A DNA stretch of 64,000 nt, from contig NZ_JAJVCS010000001.1 of the NCBI RefSeq assembly GCF_021395205.1, positions 248,001 through 312,000 on the forward strand, in the 5' to 3' direction. Position numbers and translations under genes: made by a program. The notes below the pieces were generated by a model that was given only the letters and a program-made list of their open reading frames with translations, searched no databases and had not been told where the DNA came from. This document shows positions 51,464-64,000 of this stretch, piece by piece. Every line of letters starts with the position of its first letter. The stretch's first letter is position 1. The DNA is from Polynucleobacter sp. IMCC 30228. GTDB taxonomy: Bacteria; Pseudomonadota; Gammaproteobacteria; Burkholderiales; Burkholderiaceae.

Positions 51464-54400
51464 TCAGTTACGCTCCATGTCAATGTCAATACCCAACGAA
51501 CGGATTTCTTTTACCAGCACATTGAATGATTCGGGCATGCCCGCATCAATCGTATGCTCGCCTTTGACGATGTTTTCATACACTTTGGTTCGGCCTGTAA
51601 CGTCATCCGACTTCACGGTAAGCATTTCTTGTAATACATACGCTGCACCGTAAGCCTCTAAGGCCCACACTTCCATTTCACCAAAGCGCTGACCACCAAA
51701 CTGGGCTTTACCACCCAATGGCTGCTGGGTTACCAGCGAGTACGGCCCAGTTGAGCGGGCGTGCATCTTGTCATCGACCAAATGGTGGAGTTTTAAGACA
51801 TGCATTACGCCAACTGTGACAGGACGCTCAAATTGATCACCAGTACGACCGTCACGCAAAATCATTTGTTGCCGTGACGGTGTCATTTGGAGTGCAGCAG
51901 CAACCTCTTCTGGATAAGCTAAATCGAGCATCTTGCCAATTTCTACTTCGGTAGCCCCGTCAAACACGGGCGTCGCGAATGGCAAACCTTGACGCAAATT
52001 TTCAGCCAGCATATTGACTTGTTCATCCGTAAAGCTGTCGATATCCTCAACGCGCCCAGTTTCGTTATACAACTGCTTCAAGAACTTGCGCATTTCGGCC
52101 TGCTTCACATGATCTTTAATCATGCTGTCAATTCGCTTACCAATACCTTGGGCAGCCCAACCTAAGTGGGTCTCTAAGATTTGACCCACATTCATCCGTG
52201 AGGGAACGCCTAAGGGATTCAGTACGATATCGACGGGACGGCCATCAGCCATAAAAGGCATATCTTCGGCAGGTGCAATTTTAGAAACCACACCTTTGTT
52301 GCCGTGACGTCCAGCCATTTTGTCGCCAGGCTGTAAGCGGCGCTTCACCGCTAAATAGACTTTCACCATTTTGGTTACGCCTGGCTGCAAGTCATCGCCT
52401 TGAGTCAGCTTGGTCTTCTTCACTTCAAACGCATCATCAAATTGCTTACGCTTGGCTTCAATGGAAGATTTAATCGCCTCTACTTGCATAGCGACATCAT
52501 CATCCGCCGGGCGAATATCGAACCAATGGTATTTATCTAAGTCAGTCAAATACTCTTGGGTTATTTTGCTACCCTTGGCCAATTTTTTCGGACCGCCATT
52601 AGCGACCTTATTCATGAGCAATTTCTCTAGACGGCTAAATGCATCGCCCTCTACGATACGCAATTGATCATTTAAGTCGAGCCGATAACGCTGTAGCTCT
52701 TCTTGAATAATGGCTTGTGCGCGGGCATCACGATCAATACCTTCACGCGTAAAGACTTGTACGTCGATAACAGTACCAATCATGCCGGAGGGCACACGCA
52801 AAGACGTATCCTTCACATCAGATGCTTTTTCTCCAAAGATAGCCCGTAAGAGCTTTTCTTCAGGAGTCAGCGTGGTTTCGCCTTTCGGGGTTACCTTGCC
52901 TACCAAGACATCGCCTGCTTCAACTTCAGCGCCAATGTAAACAATACCGCTCTCGTCCAAGCGAGAAAGTTGTGACTCCGCTAAATTAGAAATATCACGG
53001 GTGATTTCTTCCGAGCCTAATTTAGTATCGCGGGCCACGACCGATAATTCCTCAATATGAATTGAGGTATAGCGATCTTCAGCAACAACCCGTTCAGAAA
53101 TTAAGATCGAATCTTCGAAGTTATAGCCATTCCACGGCATAAATGCCACGGTCATGTTTTGCCCTAATGCCAACTCACCTAAATCGGTTGAAGCGCCATC
53201 AGCAACTACGTCGCCGCGCGCAACCTGATCGCCAACCTGCACGATGGGGCGCTGATTAATATTCGTATTTTGATTCGAGCGCGTGTATTTAGTGAGGTTA
53301 TAAATATCTACACCAACCTCGCCAGCTGCGGTTTCATCATCATTAACCCGAATCACAATTCGATTGGCATCAACATAATCAACTAAACCGCCACGCATCG
53401 CCAACACGACAGTGCCCGAGTCAACTGCCACAATACGCTCTAAACCAGTTCCTACTAATGGCTTATCAGGACGTAAACAAGGCACTGCTTGACGTTGCAT
53501 GTTCGCACCCATCAGGGCGCGGTTAGCGTCATCGTGCTCAAGGAAGGGCACTAATGATGCAGCCGCAGAAACGATTTGACTTGGGGCGACGTCAATAAAG
53601 TCAACCCGATCTGGGCTAAGCATTAAGGTTTCACCAGCCTGACGTGCAGAAACTAATTCATCGGCTAATTTCCCGTTCTTATCGATCGTGGCATTAGCCT
53701 GAGCAATAACATACTTCGCTTCTTCGATAGCCGATAGATACATGACTTCATCAGTTACCTTGCCATTATTAACTTTACGATATGGGGTTTCTAAGAAACC
53801 GTGCTCGTTTAAGCGGGCAAATAAAGCGAGGGAGTTAATTAGTCCAATGTTTGGTCCCTCTGGCGTTTCAATTGGGCAAACTCGACCGTAGTGCGTTGGA
53901 TGTACGTCACGCACCTCAAAGCCGGCACGTTCGCGCGTTAAACCGCCAGGTCCTAAAGCAGAAATACGCCGCTTATGCGTAATTTCTGACAGCGGGTTGG
54001 TTTGGTCCATAAATTGCGAGAGCTGTGATGAGCCAAAGAACTCACGAATTGCCGACGAAATTGGCTTGCTATTAATTAAATCATGCGGCATCAAGTTTTC
54101 AGTTTCAGCTTGGCCTAAACGCTCTTTAACTGCACGCTCTACTCGAGATAAACCAGCGCGGAATTGATTCTCTGCTAACTCACCTACACAACGTACACGA
54201 CGATTACCGAGGTGGTCAATATCGTCCACTTCGCCTTTGCCATTCCGCAGGTCAACTAAACACTTAATGGTGTCGAGAATGTCTTCATTGGATAAAACCA
54301 TTGCGCCTTCCATTTCTGGACGACCCAAGCGGCTATTTACCTTCATGCGACCGACGCGGGATAAATCGTAGGAGTCTTCGTTATAAAACAAGCGTTGGAA

Positions 54401-55564
54401 CAAGGCCTCTACTGCATCTTCTGTAGGCGGCTCACCAGGACGCATCATGCGATAAATAGCAATACGAGCAGCAGTTTGATCGGCAGTTTCATCAGCACGC
54501 AAGGTTTGCGAAATATAAGCACCACAATCTAAATCATTGGTATAAATTGTTTCCAGTTGCTTAATGTTGGCATCACGCAATGTCGCTAATAGTTCTTCGG
54601 TAATTTCATCGTTGGCATAAGCTAGGATTTCGCCCGACTCGGGATCAACAATATTTTTTGCCACTACCCGACCAACTAAATAATCATCAGGCACAACAAT
54701 GCTCTTCGTTTTAGCGGCCTCAAGATCACGAATGTGTTTAGCATTAATGCGCTTGTCTTTCTGAATCACGACTTCGCCGTTTTTATCCAAAATATCAAAG
54801 TTGGCTAATTGGCCACGCAAACGCTGTGGCACAAATTCCATCGAGGCGCCATTAGGGCTTAAGGTGAAATGATCAAAATTAAAGAAATTGGCCAAAATCT
54901 GTTCGTTGCTTAAACCAATTGCCTTCAGCAAAATGGTTACGGGCATCTTGCGACGGCGGTCAACCCGGAAATACAAAATATCTTTAGGATCAAACTCGAA
55001 ATCGAGCCATGAGCCACGGTAAGGAATAATGCGAGCAGAGAACAGCAATTTGCCGGAACTATGCGTTTTACCTTTGTCGTGCTCAAAGAACACGCCAGGC
55101 GAACGGTGTAACTGCGAAACAATCACACGCTCGGTACCGTTAATTACAAAAGAGCCATTTTGGGTCATGAGCGGAATCTCGCCCATATATACTTCGCTCT
55201 CTTTTACTTCCTTAACCTTAGTTGGCGCTTCGCGATCATAGATGATCAAACGCACCTTGGCGCGTAAGGCAGAGTGGTAGGTATAGCCCCGTTGTTGACA
55301 TTCTTTAACGTCAAATGGGGGTTGCGATAATTGATATGAGACATACTCCATGCGTGCATATCCATTGTTTGACACAATGGGAAACGCTGAAGTAAAGGCT
55401 GCCTGTAAGCCCTCATTAATGCGAGACATGGCCGGTTTTTCGGCCTGCAAAAATTTTGCATAGGACTCAAGCTGGGTTGCAATCAGGTAAGGAACCTGGT
55501 GATTATTAACGCGTTTAGCAAAACTTTTGCGAATACGCTTACGTTCGGTGAAGCTATAGTTCAT
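51464..55564 (-). CDS. rpoB: RNA polymerase beta subunit
   Basis: The beta subunit, 1366 residues from the ATG at 55564 ([15 protein letters not shown]), with a GGAG Shine-Dalgarno sequence upstream. The rifampicin pocket reads [30 protein letters not shown], the wild-type sequence. A longer frame to 55621 adds 19 non-family residues and was rejected. It follows rplL after a 228-bp gap with several hairpins. Confidence 0.99.
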   Translation of the reverse strand: MNYSFTERKRIRKSFAKRVNNHQVPYLIATQLESYAKFLQAEKPAMSRINEGLQAAFTSAFPIVSNNGYARMEYVSYQLSQPPFDVKECQQRGYTYHSALRAKVRLIIYDREAPTKVKEVKESEVYMGEIPLMTQNGSFVINGTERVIVSQLHRSPGVFFEHDKGKTHSSGKLLFSARIIPYRGSWLDFEFDPKDILYFRVDRRRKMPVTILLKAIGLSNEQILANFFNFDHFTLSPNGASMEFVPQRLRGQLANFDILDKNGEVVIQKDKRINAKHIRDLEAAKTKSIVVPDDYLVGRVVAKNIVDPESGEILAYANDEITEELLATLRDANIKQLETIYTNDLDCGAYISQTLRADETADQTAARIAIYRMMRPGEPPTEDAVEALFQRLFYNEDSYDLSRVGRMKVNSRLGRPEMEGAMVLSNEDILDTIKCLVDLRNGKGEVDDIDHLGNRRVRCVGELAENQFRAGLSRVERAVKERLGQAETENLMPHDLINSKPISSAIREFFGSSQLSQFMDQTNPLSEITHKRRISALGPGGLTRERAGFEVRDVHPTHYGRVCPIETPEGPNIGLINSLALFARLNEHGFLETPYRKVNNGKVTDEVMYLSAIEEAKYVIAQANATIDKNGKLADELVSARQAGETLMLSPDRVDFIDVAPSQIVSAAASLVPFLEHDDANRALMGANMQRQAVPCLRPDKPLVGTGLERIVAVDSGTVVLAMRGGLVDYVDANRIVIRVNDDETAAGEVGVDIYNLTKYTRSNQNTNINQRPIVQVGDQVARGDVVADGASTDLGELALGQNMTVAFMPWNGYNFEDSILISERVVAEDRYTSIHIEELSVVARDTKLGSEEITRDISNLAESQLSRLDESGIVYIGAEVEAGDVLVGKVTPKGETTLTPEEKLLRAIFGEKASDVKDTSLRVPSGMIGTVIDVQVFTREGIDRDARAQAIIQEELQRYRLDLNDQLRIVEGDAFSRLEKLLMNKVANGGPKKLAKGSKITQEYLTDLDKYHWFDIRPADDDVAMQVEAIKSSIEAKRKQFDDAFEVKKTKLTQGDDLQPGVTKMVKVYLAVKRRLQPGDKMAGRHGNKGVVSKIAPAEDMPFMADGRPVDIVLNPLGVPSRMNVGQILETHLGWAAQGIGKRIDSMIKDHVKQAEMRKFLKQLYNETGRVEDIDSFTDEQVNMLAENLRQGLPFATPVFDGATEVEIGKMLDLAYPEEVAAALQMTPSRQQMILRDGRTGDQFERPVTVGVMHVLKLHHLVDDKMHARSTGPYSLVTQQPLGGKAQFGGQRFGEMEVWALEAYGAAYVLQEMLTVKSDDVTGRTKVYENIVKGEHTIDAGMPESFNVLVKEIRSLGIDIDMERN

Positions 55565-55632
55565 TTCATCTCCGAATTCAGCGACTGAGCAAAGATTTGG
55601 CGGTTGGCCTCTACCAACCACTGGCGGACAAC

Positions 55633-55790
55633 ACTAAACCGTATCGATTTAGTGCCCGACCAAACTTGTCTTCTGCAGTCGTATCAGAAGGCAAACCTGA
55701 TTTCAATTCAACAAATGAAATCGGGTTTGACCTCTAAAAAGTCAAACCAAAATAGCCAAAGCCCTGCAATGCAGGACCATGGCTTTTTTA
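55633..55790 (-). promoter_or_regulatory. rplL-rpoB attenuator region with competing hairpins
   Basis: Four hairpins are visible. ACTAAA/TTTAGT (55633-55653) has a 9-bp stem with one wobble pair. AAACCTGATTTCA/TGAAATCGGGTTT (55693-55728) pairs at 12 of 13 positions. GGTTTGAC/GTCAAACC (55724-55748) is a perfect 8-bp stem. A terminator-like AAAGCC-CTGC/GCAG-GGCTTT lies at 55758-55786. The second and third share 55724-55728, so they exclude each other. In E. coli this spacer holds an attenuator and an RNase III site that set the ratio of L7/L12 to polymerase. Confidence 0.62.
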
Positions 55791-55792
55791 AA

Positions 55793-56170
55793 TTACTTAA
55801 TTTCGGCTTTAGCGCCGGCTTCTTCAAGTTTCTTCTTGGCTTCTTCAGCAGATTTCTTGTCGACGCCTTCTTTAATTGGCTTGGGTGCACCATCGACTAA
55901 GTCTTTTGCTTCTTTAAGGCCAAGTGCAGTGATTTCACGTACTGCTTTAATCACAGCAACTTTGTTACCACCAACCTCAAGCAAGTTAACCGTAAATTCG
56001 GTTTGCTCTTCGGCAGCAGCTGCTCCACCGCCGCCGCCAGCTGGGCCAGCTACAGCCATTGCTGCTGCTGATACGCCAAACTTCTCTTCAAATGCCTTCA
56101 CTAGATCGTTCAGATCCATTACCGACATTGTGCCTACTGCTTCAATAATTTCTTCTTTGGTAATTGCCAT
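55793..56170 (-). CDS. rplL: 50S ribosomal protein L7/L12
   Basis: L7/L12 forms the flexible stalk that recruits translation GTPases. The 125-aa protein has an N-terminal dimer domain, an Ala/Gly-rich hinge (about residues 39-53) and the C-terminal domain [20 protein letters not shown]. It follows rplJ by 36 bp and ends just before the attenuator region. Confidence 0.99.
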   Translation of the reverse strand: MAITKEEIIEAVGTMSVMDLNDLVKAFEEKFGVSAAAMAVAGPAGGGGGAAAAEEQTEFTVNLLEVGGNKVAVIKAVREITALGLKEAKDLVDGAPKPIKEGVDKKSAEEAKKKLEEAGAKAEIK

Positions 56171-56206
56171 TTTTAGCTCCTAATACTTAAATAATTAATC
56201 CGGCGC

Positions 56207-56833
56207 TTATTCAGCAGCGGGGGGTTCAACATTGGGTTGGTCGGCTGCTTCGACAGCGGGCGCTGCTTCGGCGACAACTTCAGCAGGCGCTGCTTCTGCT
56301 ACTGCTTCGCTTGCTGCAACTGGTGAAGCTGCAGGTGCAGGAGCACCAGCGGCTTTTTGCGCAGCAACTGCACCCAACACTCGGGCCATCGCTGAGACAG
56401 GGGCCAACATGACACCCAACAACTGCGAAAGCAATTCGTCACGACTTGGAATCGTTGCCAACGCTTTCACACCATTGACGTCTAACATCTTGCCGTTATA
56501 CAGACCTGCTTTAATGACTAGATGCTCTTGAGTTTTAGCAAATTGCTGCAGGACCTTTGCAGATGCAATAGGGTCAACAGAAATGCCGTAAATCAAGGGT
56601 CCAACCATCGAATCGGCCAGAGGCTCAAATTGGGTTCCTTGTGCAGCACGACGCGCCAACGTATTTTTTAGAACACGCAAATAAACACCTTGGGCACGCG
56701 CGTTTGCACGCAGCGTCGTCAGCTCGCCAACGGGAATGCCCCGATATTCAGCCAACACCACCGTTTGAGCCGCCGCCAATTGTGCGCCGACATCAGCAAC
56801 AATCGCTTTTTTGTCTTCTACATTCAAAGGCAC
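56207..56833 (-). CDS. rplJ: 50S ribosomal protein L10 with acidic C-terminal tail
   Basis: L10 anchors L7/L12 dimers to the ribosome. The N-terminal domain ([20 protein letters not shown]) and the L12-binding helix (about residues 130-160) are normal. The protein has 208 residues against 165 in E. coli. The extra 45 residues (about 163-208) are Ala/Pro/Glu/Val-rich, acidic and low in complexity. The start is GTG at 56833, with a strong GGAGGAG Shine-Dalgarno sequence 7 bases upstream. A structured leader precedes it. Confidence 0.97.
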   Translation of the reverse strand: MPLNVEDKKAIVADVGAQLAAAQTVVLAEYRGIPVGELTTLRANARAQGVYLRVLKNTLARRAAQGTQFEPLADSMVGPLIYGISVDPIASAKVLQQFAKTQEHLVIKAGLYNGKMLDVNGVKALATIPSRDELLSQLLGVMLAPVSAMARVLGAVAAQKAAGAPAPAASPVAASEAVAEAAPAEVVAEAAPAVEAADQPNVEPPAAE

Positions 56834-56851
56834 GGTTTAACTCCTCCAAAA

Positions 56852-57007
56852 CCAACTGCTACCAGTTGGGTGCTTCATACACCAGCGTCTGATTCGTCAA
56901 TCGCACAAACTGCTACGAATGGGTTCCAGGCTCGCCATCTGCGTTGGTTATTGCAATTGCAATGATTAAGGGTTCAATGAGTACCACCATTTACCCCACC
57001 AACGGTC
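56852..57007 (-). ncRNA. Ribosomal protein L10 leader RNA
   Basis: The 231-bp gap between rplA and rplJ matches the L10-leader class. The RNA contains CCAACGCAGATGG (56935-56947 on the minus strand), the characteristic kink-turn strand, whose CCAACG can pair with CGTTGG at 56999-57004. A perfect stem CCAACTG/CAGTTGG (56852-56869) lies just before the Shine-Dalgarno sequence, and a palindrome TTGCAATTGCAA lies at 56951-56962. L10-L12 binding to this leader represses rplJL translation in other bacteria. Confidence 0.8.
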
Positions 57008-57064
57008 TTTGATGTTCGACACTTTTACAGTGCCGACCCAAAGTTCTTTTTTGTTACCAGCGCC

Positions 57065-57766
57065 TTACTGAGCCGCTTGTAACGAAGTTTGATCCACGCG
57101 TACACCAGCACCCATCGTGCTGCTAACCGCGACTTTCTTTAAATAAATACCTTTAGTTGAAGTAGGCTTCGCCTTGTTTAATGCCTCAAGCAGAGCAAGT
57201 AAATTACTCTTTAGCGCAGTTGGCTCAAACGAACGACGGCCAATACTTGCATGCACAATGCCGGCCTTATCTACACGAAATTGCACTTGACCTGCTTTAG
57301 CATTTTTAACTGCAGTAGCAACATCTGGCGTCACCGTACCAACTTTAGGATTCGGCATTAAACCGCGTGGGCCCAAAACTTGGCCCAAGGTGCCAACGAT
57401 TTTCATCGTGTCTGGCGAGGCAATCAAAATATCGAAATCGATTTTTCCGCCTTTAATTTGTTCAGCTAAATCTTCCATGCCAACAATTTCTGCACCAGCA
57501 GCTTTAGCTTGTTCGGCTTTCTCGCCTTGGGCAAAAACTGCTACTCGCACATGCTTACCAGTACCTGCGGGCAATACTACTGCGCCACGCACCACTTGGT
57601 CGGATTTTTTAGCGTCAATGCCCAATTGCACAGCAACGTCAATCGACTCATCGAATTTAGCAGTGGCACATTCTTTAACTAAGTTGAGCGCGTCATCTAA
57701 GGAGTAAAACTTGTTACGGTCTACTTTGGCTTGAATGACTTTGGTGCGCTTGGATAATTTTGTCAT
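57065..57766 (-). CDS. rplA: 50S ribosomal protein L1
   Basis: L1 forms the mobile stalk that guides E-site tRNA out. The 233-aa protein starts [18 protein letters not shown] and has the signature [24 protein letters not shown] segment. In E. coli L1 represses rplKA. It follows rplK by 2 bp. Confidence 0.99.
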   Translation of the reverse strand: MTKLSKRTKVIQAKVDRNKFYSLDDALNLVKECATAKFDESIDVAVQLGIDAKKSDQVVRGAVVLPAGTGKHVRVAVFAQGEKAEQAKAAGAEIVGMEDLAEQIKGGKIDFDILIASPDTMKIVGTLGQVLGPRGLMPNPKVGTVTPDVATAVKNAKAGQVQFRVDKAGIVHASIGRRSFEPTALKSNLLALLEALNKAKPTSTKGIYLKKVAVSSTMGAGVRVDQTSLQAAQ

Positions 57767-57768
57767 GA

Positions 57769-58200
57769 TTAGAGGCCCTCAACCGTAATGCCCATCGAGC
57801 GAGCGCTACCTGCGATCGTGCGCACGGCAGCGTCCATATCGGCAGCAGTAAGATCGGGCATTTTTGTTTTAGCAATTTCTTCAGCTTGTGCCCGGCTGAT
57901 TTTTCCCACCTTATCGGTATGAGGACGCGGCGAACCTTTTTCAATTTTGGCCGCTTTCTTAATTAAAATTGAAGCAGGCGGGGTCTTCATCACAAACGTG
58001 AAGCTCTTGTCTGCAAAGGCAGTAATCACGACGGGAATAGGTAAGCCAGGCTCCATGCTCTGGGTTTGAGCATTAAACGCTTTACAAAATTCCATAATAT
58101 TGAGGCCGCGCTGACCTAAAGCTGGTCCAACGGGGGGTGATGGGTTGGCTTTTCCTGCAGGAATCTGCAGTTTTATAAAGCCAATAATTTTCTTTGCCAT
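57769..58200 (-). CDS. rplK: 50S ribosomal protein L11
   Basis: L11 forms the GTPase-associated centre and is needed for RelA activation. The 143-aa protein shows [20 protein letters not shown], the proline-rich thiostrepton-contact region, and ends [14 protein letters not shown]. The 132-bp gap upstream could hold an L1 site; I did not recognise a firm one. Confidence 0.99.
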   Translation of the reverse strand: MAKKIIGFIKLQIPAGKANPSPPVGPALGQRGLNIMEFCKAFNAQTQSMEPGLPIPVVITAFADKSFTFVMKTPPASILIKKAAKIEKGSPRPHTDKVGKISRAQAEEIAKTKMPDLTAADMDAAVRTIAGSARSMGITVEGL

Positions 58201-58332
58201 GAATTACTCCTAAAAAGCGCGCCGCGTGTTCATTAATAGAATACAAAGCCGCCGTTGAGTAGACGCTTCACCAGATTTGGCAATGCTGGATCGGCTCCTC
58301 GGTTACTGCAAATACGAAAAAACTAAAACAAA

Positions 58333-58905
58333 TTACATCTTTTCCACTTGGCCAAACTCGAGCTCAACTGGCGTACCGCGACCGAAGATTGTAACAGAAA
58401 CACGTAAACGTGACTTCTCGTAGTTCACTTCCTCGACATTGCCATTGAAATCGGTAAACGGGCCTTCTTTAACCCGCACCATCTCGCCAACTTCAAATAA
58501 GGTCTTCGGCTTAGGTTTATCAACCCCAGCCTGCATTTGATCCATGATTTTGCTGACTTCGGCAGTTGAAATGGGGGAAGGGCGATTGCGCACTCCACCG
58601 ACAAAACCCGTAACTTTGGGGGTATTTTTGACCAAATGCCAGCTTTCATCGGTCATTTCCATCTCAATGAGTACGTATCCAGGGAAAAAACGCCGCTCTG
58701 AAACCGACTTTTGCCCCGCTTTAATCTCTACAACCTCTTCAGATGGCACCAAAATACGGCCAAATTTATCGAGCATGCCCGATTGGGCGATCCGCTCTTC
58801 CAGGCCCTTTTTCACGCTTTTTTCCATGCCGGAGTAGGCGTGAATCACGTACCAGCGCATATTGCCAGTGGCTTGGGGGTTGGTGGCTAATTCTGCATCA
58901 ATCAT
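58333..58905 (-). CDS. nusG: Transcription antitermination factor NusG
   Basis: NusG couples RNA polymerase to Rho and to the ribosome through S10. The 190-aa protein has the NGN domain ([32 protein letters not shown]) and the KOW domain ([20 protein letters not shown]). About 15 residues precede the conserved MRWYVIHA, so the internal ATG there is an alternative start. It follows secE by 7 bp. Confidence 0.98.
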   Translation of the reverse strand: MIDAELATNPQATGNMRWYVIHAYSGMEKSVKKGLEERIAQSGMLDKFGRILVPSEEVVEIKAGQKSVSERRFFPGYVLIEMEMTDESWHLVKNTPKVTGFVGGVRNRPSPISTAEVSKIMDQMQAGVDKPKPKTLFEVGEMVRVKEGPFTDFNGNVEEVNYEKSRLRVSVTIFGRGTPVELEFGQVEKM

Positions 58906-58912
58906 TTTTTAC

Positions 58913-59290
58913 TCACTTCCAGCCCAACAGGACTGAAAAAACTAACCATTCAATTAATTTGTCTGCAAACCATAAAAATAGCGACATGATTAGGACAAAG
59001 CCAAAAACAACCAGAGTCATTTGGGTTGCTTCTTTGCGGGTGGGCCAGACTACCTTTTTGACCTCATACCAAGACTCTCTTGCATAAACAATGAAACGTT
59101 TGCCCTCTGGGGAGATGGCAACAATACCTACTGCCAGTGCAATACCGCCAAACAAAATTGCTAAACGCAGCCAAATTGTTTGATCAATCAGGATGTAATA
59201 CAAAACTAAAGCAACAATAACGATAGCTACTGCAAGGAAGGTAACCCAAGCAGATTTAGATTCGTTATGACTAAGCGACTGTTGTGACAT
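58913..59290 (-). CDS. secE: Protein translocase subunit SecE
   Basis: SecE clamps the SecY channel. The 125-aa protein has three membrane helices, like E. coli SecE, with the conserved amphipathic segment ESWYEVKKVVWPTRKEATQM before the last helix. It lies between tRNA-Trp and nusG, the common bacterial order. Confidence 0.98.
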   Translation of the reverse strand: MSQQSLSHNESKSAWVTFLAVAIVIVALVLYYILIDQTIWLRLAILFGGIALAVGIVAISPEGKRFIVYARESWYEVKKVVWPTRKEATQMTLVVFGFVLIMSLFLWFADKLIEWLVFSVLLGWK

Positions 59291-59310
59291 GTAATTTCAA
59301 TTCAAACGTG

Positions 59311-59386
59311 TGGCAGGGGCGGAGGGCATCGAACCCCCAACCTTTGGTTTTGGAGACCAACGCTCTGCCAATTGAGCTACGCCCCT
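59311..59386 (-). tRNA. tRNA-Trp (CCA)
   Basis: A 76-nt cloverleaf with acceptor AGGGGCG/CGCCCCT, D-arm TAGCTCAATTGGCAGAGC, anticodon loop CTCCAAA (anticodon CCA), T-arm GGGGGTTCGATGCCCTC, and an encoded 3' CCA. It lies between tuf and secE. Confidence 0.97.
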
Positions 59387-59406
59387 ATTTTTCAATTAAT
59401 CAAACC

Positions 59407-60597
59407 CTAAGCCAAAATCTTTGCAACTACACCAGCACCAACTGTACGGCCACCTTCACGAATCGCAAAACGTAAGCCTTCTTCCATGGCGATGGGAGCA
59501 ATCAGTTTTACGGTAATCGTGACGTTATCGCCTGGCATCACCATCTCTTTATCTTTTGGCAACTCAATCGATCCGGTTACGTCAGTAGTACGGAAGTAAA
59601 ACTGGGGGCGATAGTTGTTAAAGAAGGGCGTATGACGACCACCTTCATCTTTTGACAGCACATAGACTTCAGCGGTGAAGTGGGTATGCGGTGTAATTGA
59701 ACCGGGCTTCGCTAAGACTTGGCCGCGCTCGACTTCTTCACGCTTAGTGCCGCGCAATAAAATACCGACGTTATCGCCTGCTTGACCTTGATCGAGTAAT
59801 TTGCGGAACATCTCAACCCCAGTACAGGTGGTTTTGATGGTGGGCTTAATACCGATGATTTCAATTTCTTCACCAACTTTAACAATGCCACGCTCGATAC
59901 GGCCAGTAACGACTGTACCGCGACCGGAGATCGAGAAGACATCTTCTACTGGCATCAAGAACGCGCCGTCAACTGCACGCTCGGGGGTGGGAATATAAGT
60001 ATCTAAGGCTTCGGCTAAGGCCATGATGGCGCCTTCACCGAGTTCGCCCTTGTCGCCTTCTAAGGCAAGCTTAGCCGAACCTTTAACGATGGGGGTGTCA
60101 TCACCAGGGAAGTCGTATTTGGATAAGAGCTCACGCACTTCCATTTCGACTAACTCGAGTAGTTCAGCGTCATCGACCATATCGCACTTATTTAAAAAGA
60201 CGATGATGTAAGGCACGCCAACTTGGCGGGCGAGCAAAATATGTTCGCGGGTTTGGGGCATTGGGCCATCGGCAGCAGAGACCACTAAGATGGCGCCGTC
60301 CATTTGTGCAGCACCAGTAATCATGTTCTTAATGTAGTCGGCGTGACCTGGGCAATCGACGTGCGCGTAGTGACGATTCTTGGTCTCATACTCAACGTGG
60401 GCAGTATTAATGGTAATACCGCGAGCCTTCTCTTCTGGCGCAGCGTCAATTTGATCGTACGCTTTTGCTTCGCCACCAAACACTTTAGAGAGCACGGTGG
60501 TAATTGCCGCAGTCAGGGTTGTTTTGCCATGGTCAACGTGGCCAATCGTACCGACGTTAACGTGCGGTTTAGTCCGTTCAAATTTTTCTTTTGCCAT
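59407..60597 (-). CDS. tuf: Elongation factor Tu, copy in the tRNA-tuf-secE unit
   Basis: The second EF-Tu gene, 396 residues, identical in protein and apparently in DNA to the copy at 42600-43790. Identity extends 9 bp past the stop codon and 24 bp upstream of the start, then ends abruptly. The upstream part includes the Shine-Dalgarno region, so both copies share translation signals. It follows tRNA-Thr and precedes tRNA-Trp, the usual tufB arrangement. Confidence 0.99.
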   Translation of the reverse strand: MAKEKFERTKPHVNVGTIGHVDHGKTTLTAAITTVLSKVFGGEAKAYDQIDAAPEEKARGITINTAHVEYETKNRHYAHVDCPGHADYIKNMITGAAQMDGAILVVSAADGPMPQTREHILLARQVGVPYIIVFLNKCDMVDDAELLELVEMEVRELLSKYDFPGDDTPIVKGSAKLALEGDKGELGEGAIMALAEALDTYIPTPERAVDGAFLMPVEDVFSISGRGTVVTGRIERGIVKVGEEIEIIGIKPTIKTTCTGVEMFRKLLDQGQAGDNVGILLRGTKREEVERGQVLAKPGSITPHTHFTAEVYVLSKDEGGRHTPFFNNYRPQFYFRTTDVTGSIELPKDKEMVMPGDNVTITVKLIAPIAMEEGLRFAIREGGRTVGAGVVAKILA

Positions 60598-60659
60598 TTT
60601 TTATCTGCCTTCTGTTTAACTCTTTAATTAATTAAATCTATTCACTTGCACAAAAAACA

Positions 60660-60734
<75 letters not shown>

Positions 60735-60757
60735 AAAATCTACTGCTGATATTCAGC

Positions 60758-60831
60758 TGGAGCGGGTGAAGGGAATCGAACCCTCGTCATAAGCTTGGAA
60801 GGCTTCAGCTCTACCATTGAGCTACACCCGC
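60758..60831 (-). tRNA. tRNA-Gly (TCC)
   Basis: A 74-nt cloverleaf: acceptor GCGGGTG/CACCCGC, anticodon loop CTTCCAA (anticodon TCC), T-loop TTCGATT, and encoded CCA. Confidence 0.97.
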
Positions 60832-60941
60832 AGCGTTTTATCAACTCATTCGCCAACTATCTTCACTCAAATCTCTTAACCCGCTGCTTATTGCTAATTC
60901 CTACCGCCACTACTGAGAAGCACTACTGTATTCTTTACATC

Positions 60942-61027
60942 TGGTGGAGAGAGTTGGATTCGAACCAACGTAGGCGTAAGCCAACAGATTTACAGTCTGC
61001 CCCCTTTAGCCGCTCGGGCATCTCTCC
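60942..61027 (-). tRNA. tRNA-Tyr (GTA)
   Basis: An 86-nt class II tRNA with a long variable arm: acceptor GGAGAGA/TCTCTCC, anticodon loop CTGTAAA (anticodon GTA), T-loop TTCGAAT, and encoded CCA. It is the first gene of the tRNA-tuf-secE unit. Confidence 0.97.
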
Positions 61028-61038
61028 GCGAACCGAAC

Positions 61039-61067
61039 ATTTTCACCTGAACCAGCCGGCATGTCAA
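61039..61067 (-). promoter_or_regulatory. Promoter of the tRNA-Tyr-Gly-Thr-tuf unit
   Basis: On the minus strand a perfect -35 box TTGACA (61062-61067) is followed after 17 bp by GAAAAT (61039-61044), a weak -10 box. Transcription would start about 5 bases before tRNA-Tyr. It sits just after the rrn terminator, as expected for a new unit. Confidence 0.58.
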
Positions 61068-61090
61068 TCTGTAAGTCCTTTTCCCACAAG

Positions 61091-61124
61091 TAAAAACGCC
61101 CAGACCTAAGAGGGTCTGGGCGTT
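61091..61124 (-). terminator. Terminator of the rrn operon
   Basis: A perfect 12-bp stem AACGCCCAGACC (61095-61106) / GGTCTGGGCGTT (61113-61124) is followed on the minus strand by a T run (61091-61095). It lies 7 bases after the 5S rRNA 3' end. Confidence 0.94.
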
Positions 61125-61131
61125 ACATTGG

Positions 61132-61248
61132 TGCCCGGCAATTACCTACTTTCACACGGGTAATCCGCACTATCATCGGCGTTGAGTCGTTTCACTGTCC
61201 TGTTCGGGATGGGAAGGGGTGGTTCCAACTCGCTATGGTCACCGGGCG
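61132..61248 (-). rRNA. rrf: 5S ribosomal RNA
   Basis: About 117 nt on the minus strand. The ends pair (GCCCGG with CCGGGC), and internal landmarks CCCATCCCGAACAGGACAGT, GAAACG, CGCCGATGATAGTG and GTGAAAGTAGGTA match 5S rRNA. End positions are accurate to a few bases. Confidence 0.95.
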
Positions 61249-61255
61249 TAGAGGG

Positions 61256-61280
61256 TGGGGTTGTTTATTCAACAACCCCA
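61256..61280 (-). other. 23S-5S spacer hairpin
   Basis: A perfect 10-bp stem TGGGGTTGTT / AACAACCCCA with a 5-base loop lies 8 bases from the 5S 5' end. It is probably a processing or folding element of the rRNA precursor. The remaining spacer (to 61356) has a second weak stem, GCGAT/ATCGC. Confidence 0.6.
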
Positions 61281-61356
61281 TTTGAGTAAGCAAATTTGGA
61301 TAGCGATTCAATTTATATCAATCGCACAAACATCCAACACCAATGGTGCTGGTTAT

Positions 61357-64000
<2,644 letters not shown>

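Noticed and set aside
51462-51489. Longer reading frames at the starts of rpoC, rpoB, rplN, rpsE, rpsJ, rplC, mlaC, dsbD and ibaG
   Set aside because: The extra N-terminal residues are not family sequence, often use TTG or overlap the upstream gene, and a Shine-Dalgarno sequence sits correctly before the internal ATG.
58201-58332. L1-binding site in the nusG-rplK spacer
   Set aside because: A site is expected from E. coli, but no stem-loop resembling the L1 target could be identified by eye.

Overview
The window looks like the chromosome of a betaproteobacterium of the order Burkholderiales, most likely Polynucleobacter or a close relative. The evidence is gene order (23S-5S, tRNA-Tyr/Gly/Thr, tuf, tRNA-Trp, secE-nusG-rplKAJL-rpoBC-rpsLG-fusA-tuf-rpsJ onward), the mla operon with mlaA inside it, short-form HisG, and a base composition that by eye is AT-richer than Burkholderia. 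The genus is inferred from recognised proteins and gene order; no database search was run.

Layout. (1) 1-14962, minus strand: one tightly packed run, gltB-gltD-mlaF-mlaE-mlaD-mlaA-mlaC-mlaB-ABC ATPase-ABC permease-ibaG-murA-hisG-hisD, with mostly overlapping or near-abutting genes. It joins glutamate synthesis, outer-membrane lipid asymmetry, peptidoglycan precursor synthesis and histidine synthesis. hisD runs off the left edge. (2) 15016-15804: a promoter for gltB with a palindrome in its spacer, and a solitary REP-associated tyrosine transposase (RAYT) with an interleaved inverted repeat at its 3' end. (3) 15820-21766: mrcA (PBP1A) diverges from a two-gene remnant of the pilMNOPQ/hofMNOPQ locus (a 244-aa membrane protein and a short secretin), followed by aroK and aroB. 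(4) 21763-27994: cyaY, lptM-lysA, cytochrome c4, engB-hemB and dsbD in alternating orientations. (5) 28069-60597, minus strand: the whole ribosomal protein and RNA polymerase supercluster, with two identical tuf genes. (6) 59311-64000, minus strand: four tRNAs, 5S rRNA and most of 23S rRNA; the 23S 5' end lies beyond the right edge.

The supercluster supplies most ribosomal proteins, RNA polymerase core subunits (rpoA, rpoB, rpoC), translation factors (infA, fusA, tuf x2), NusG, and the SecY/SecE translocon. Good sigma70-type promoters (TTGNNN, 17 bp, TAGAAT) are visible inside it before rpsL, rplC and rplN. RNA leaders or hairpins lie before rplJ, between rplL and rpoB, between rpsL and rpsG, and before rplC.

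Most of the window is housekeeping. I saw no CRISPR array, prophage, toxin-antitoxin pair, defence island or biosynthetic cluster. The least explained elements are the reduced pilus/competence locus, the RAYT with its repeat, the operator-like palindrome in the gltB promoter, and several RNA structures in the ribosomal cluster. Start codons were moved downstream of the longest reading frame wherever a Shine-Dalgarno sequence and the family N-terminus agreed.
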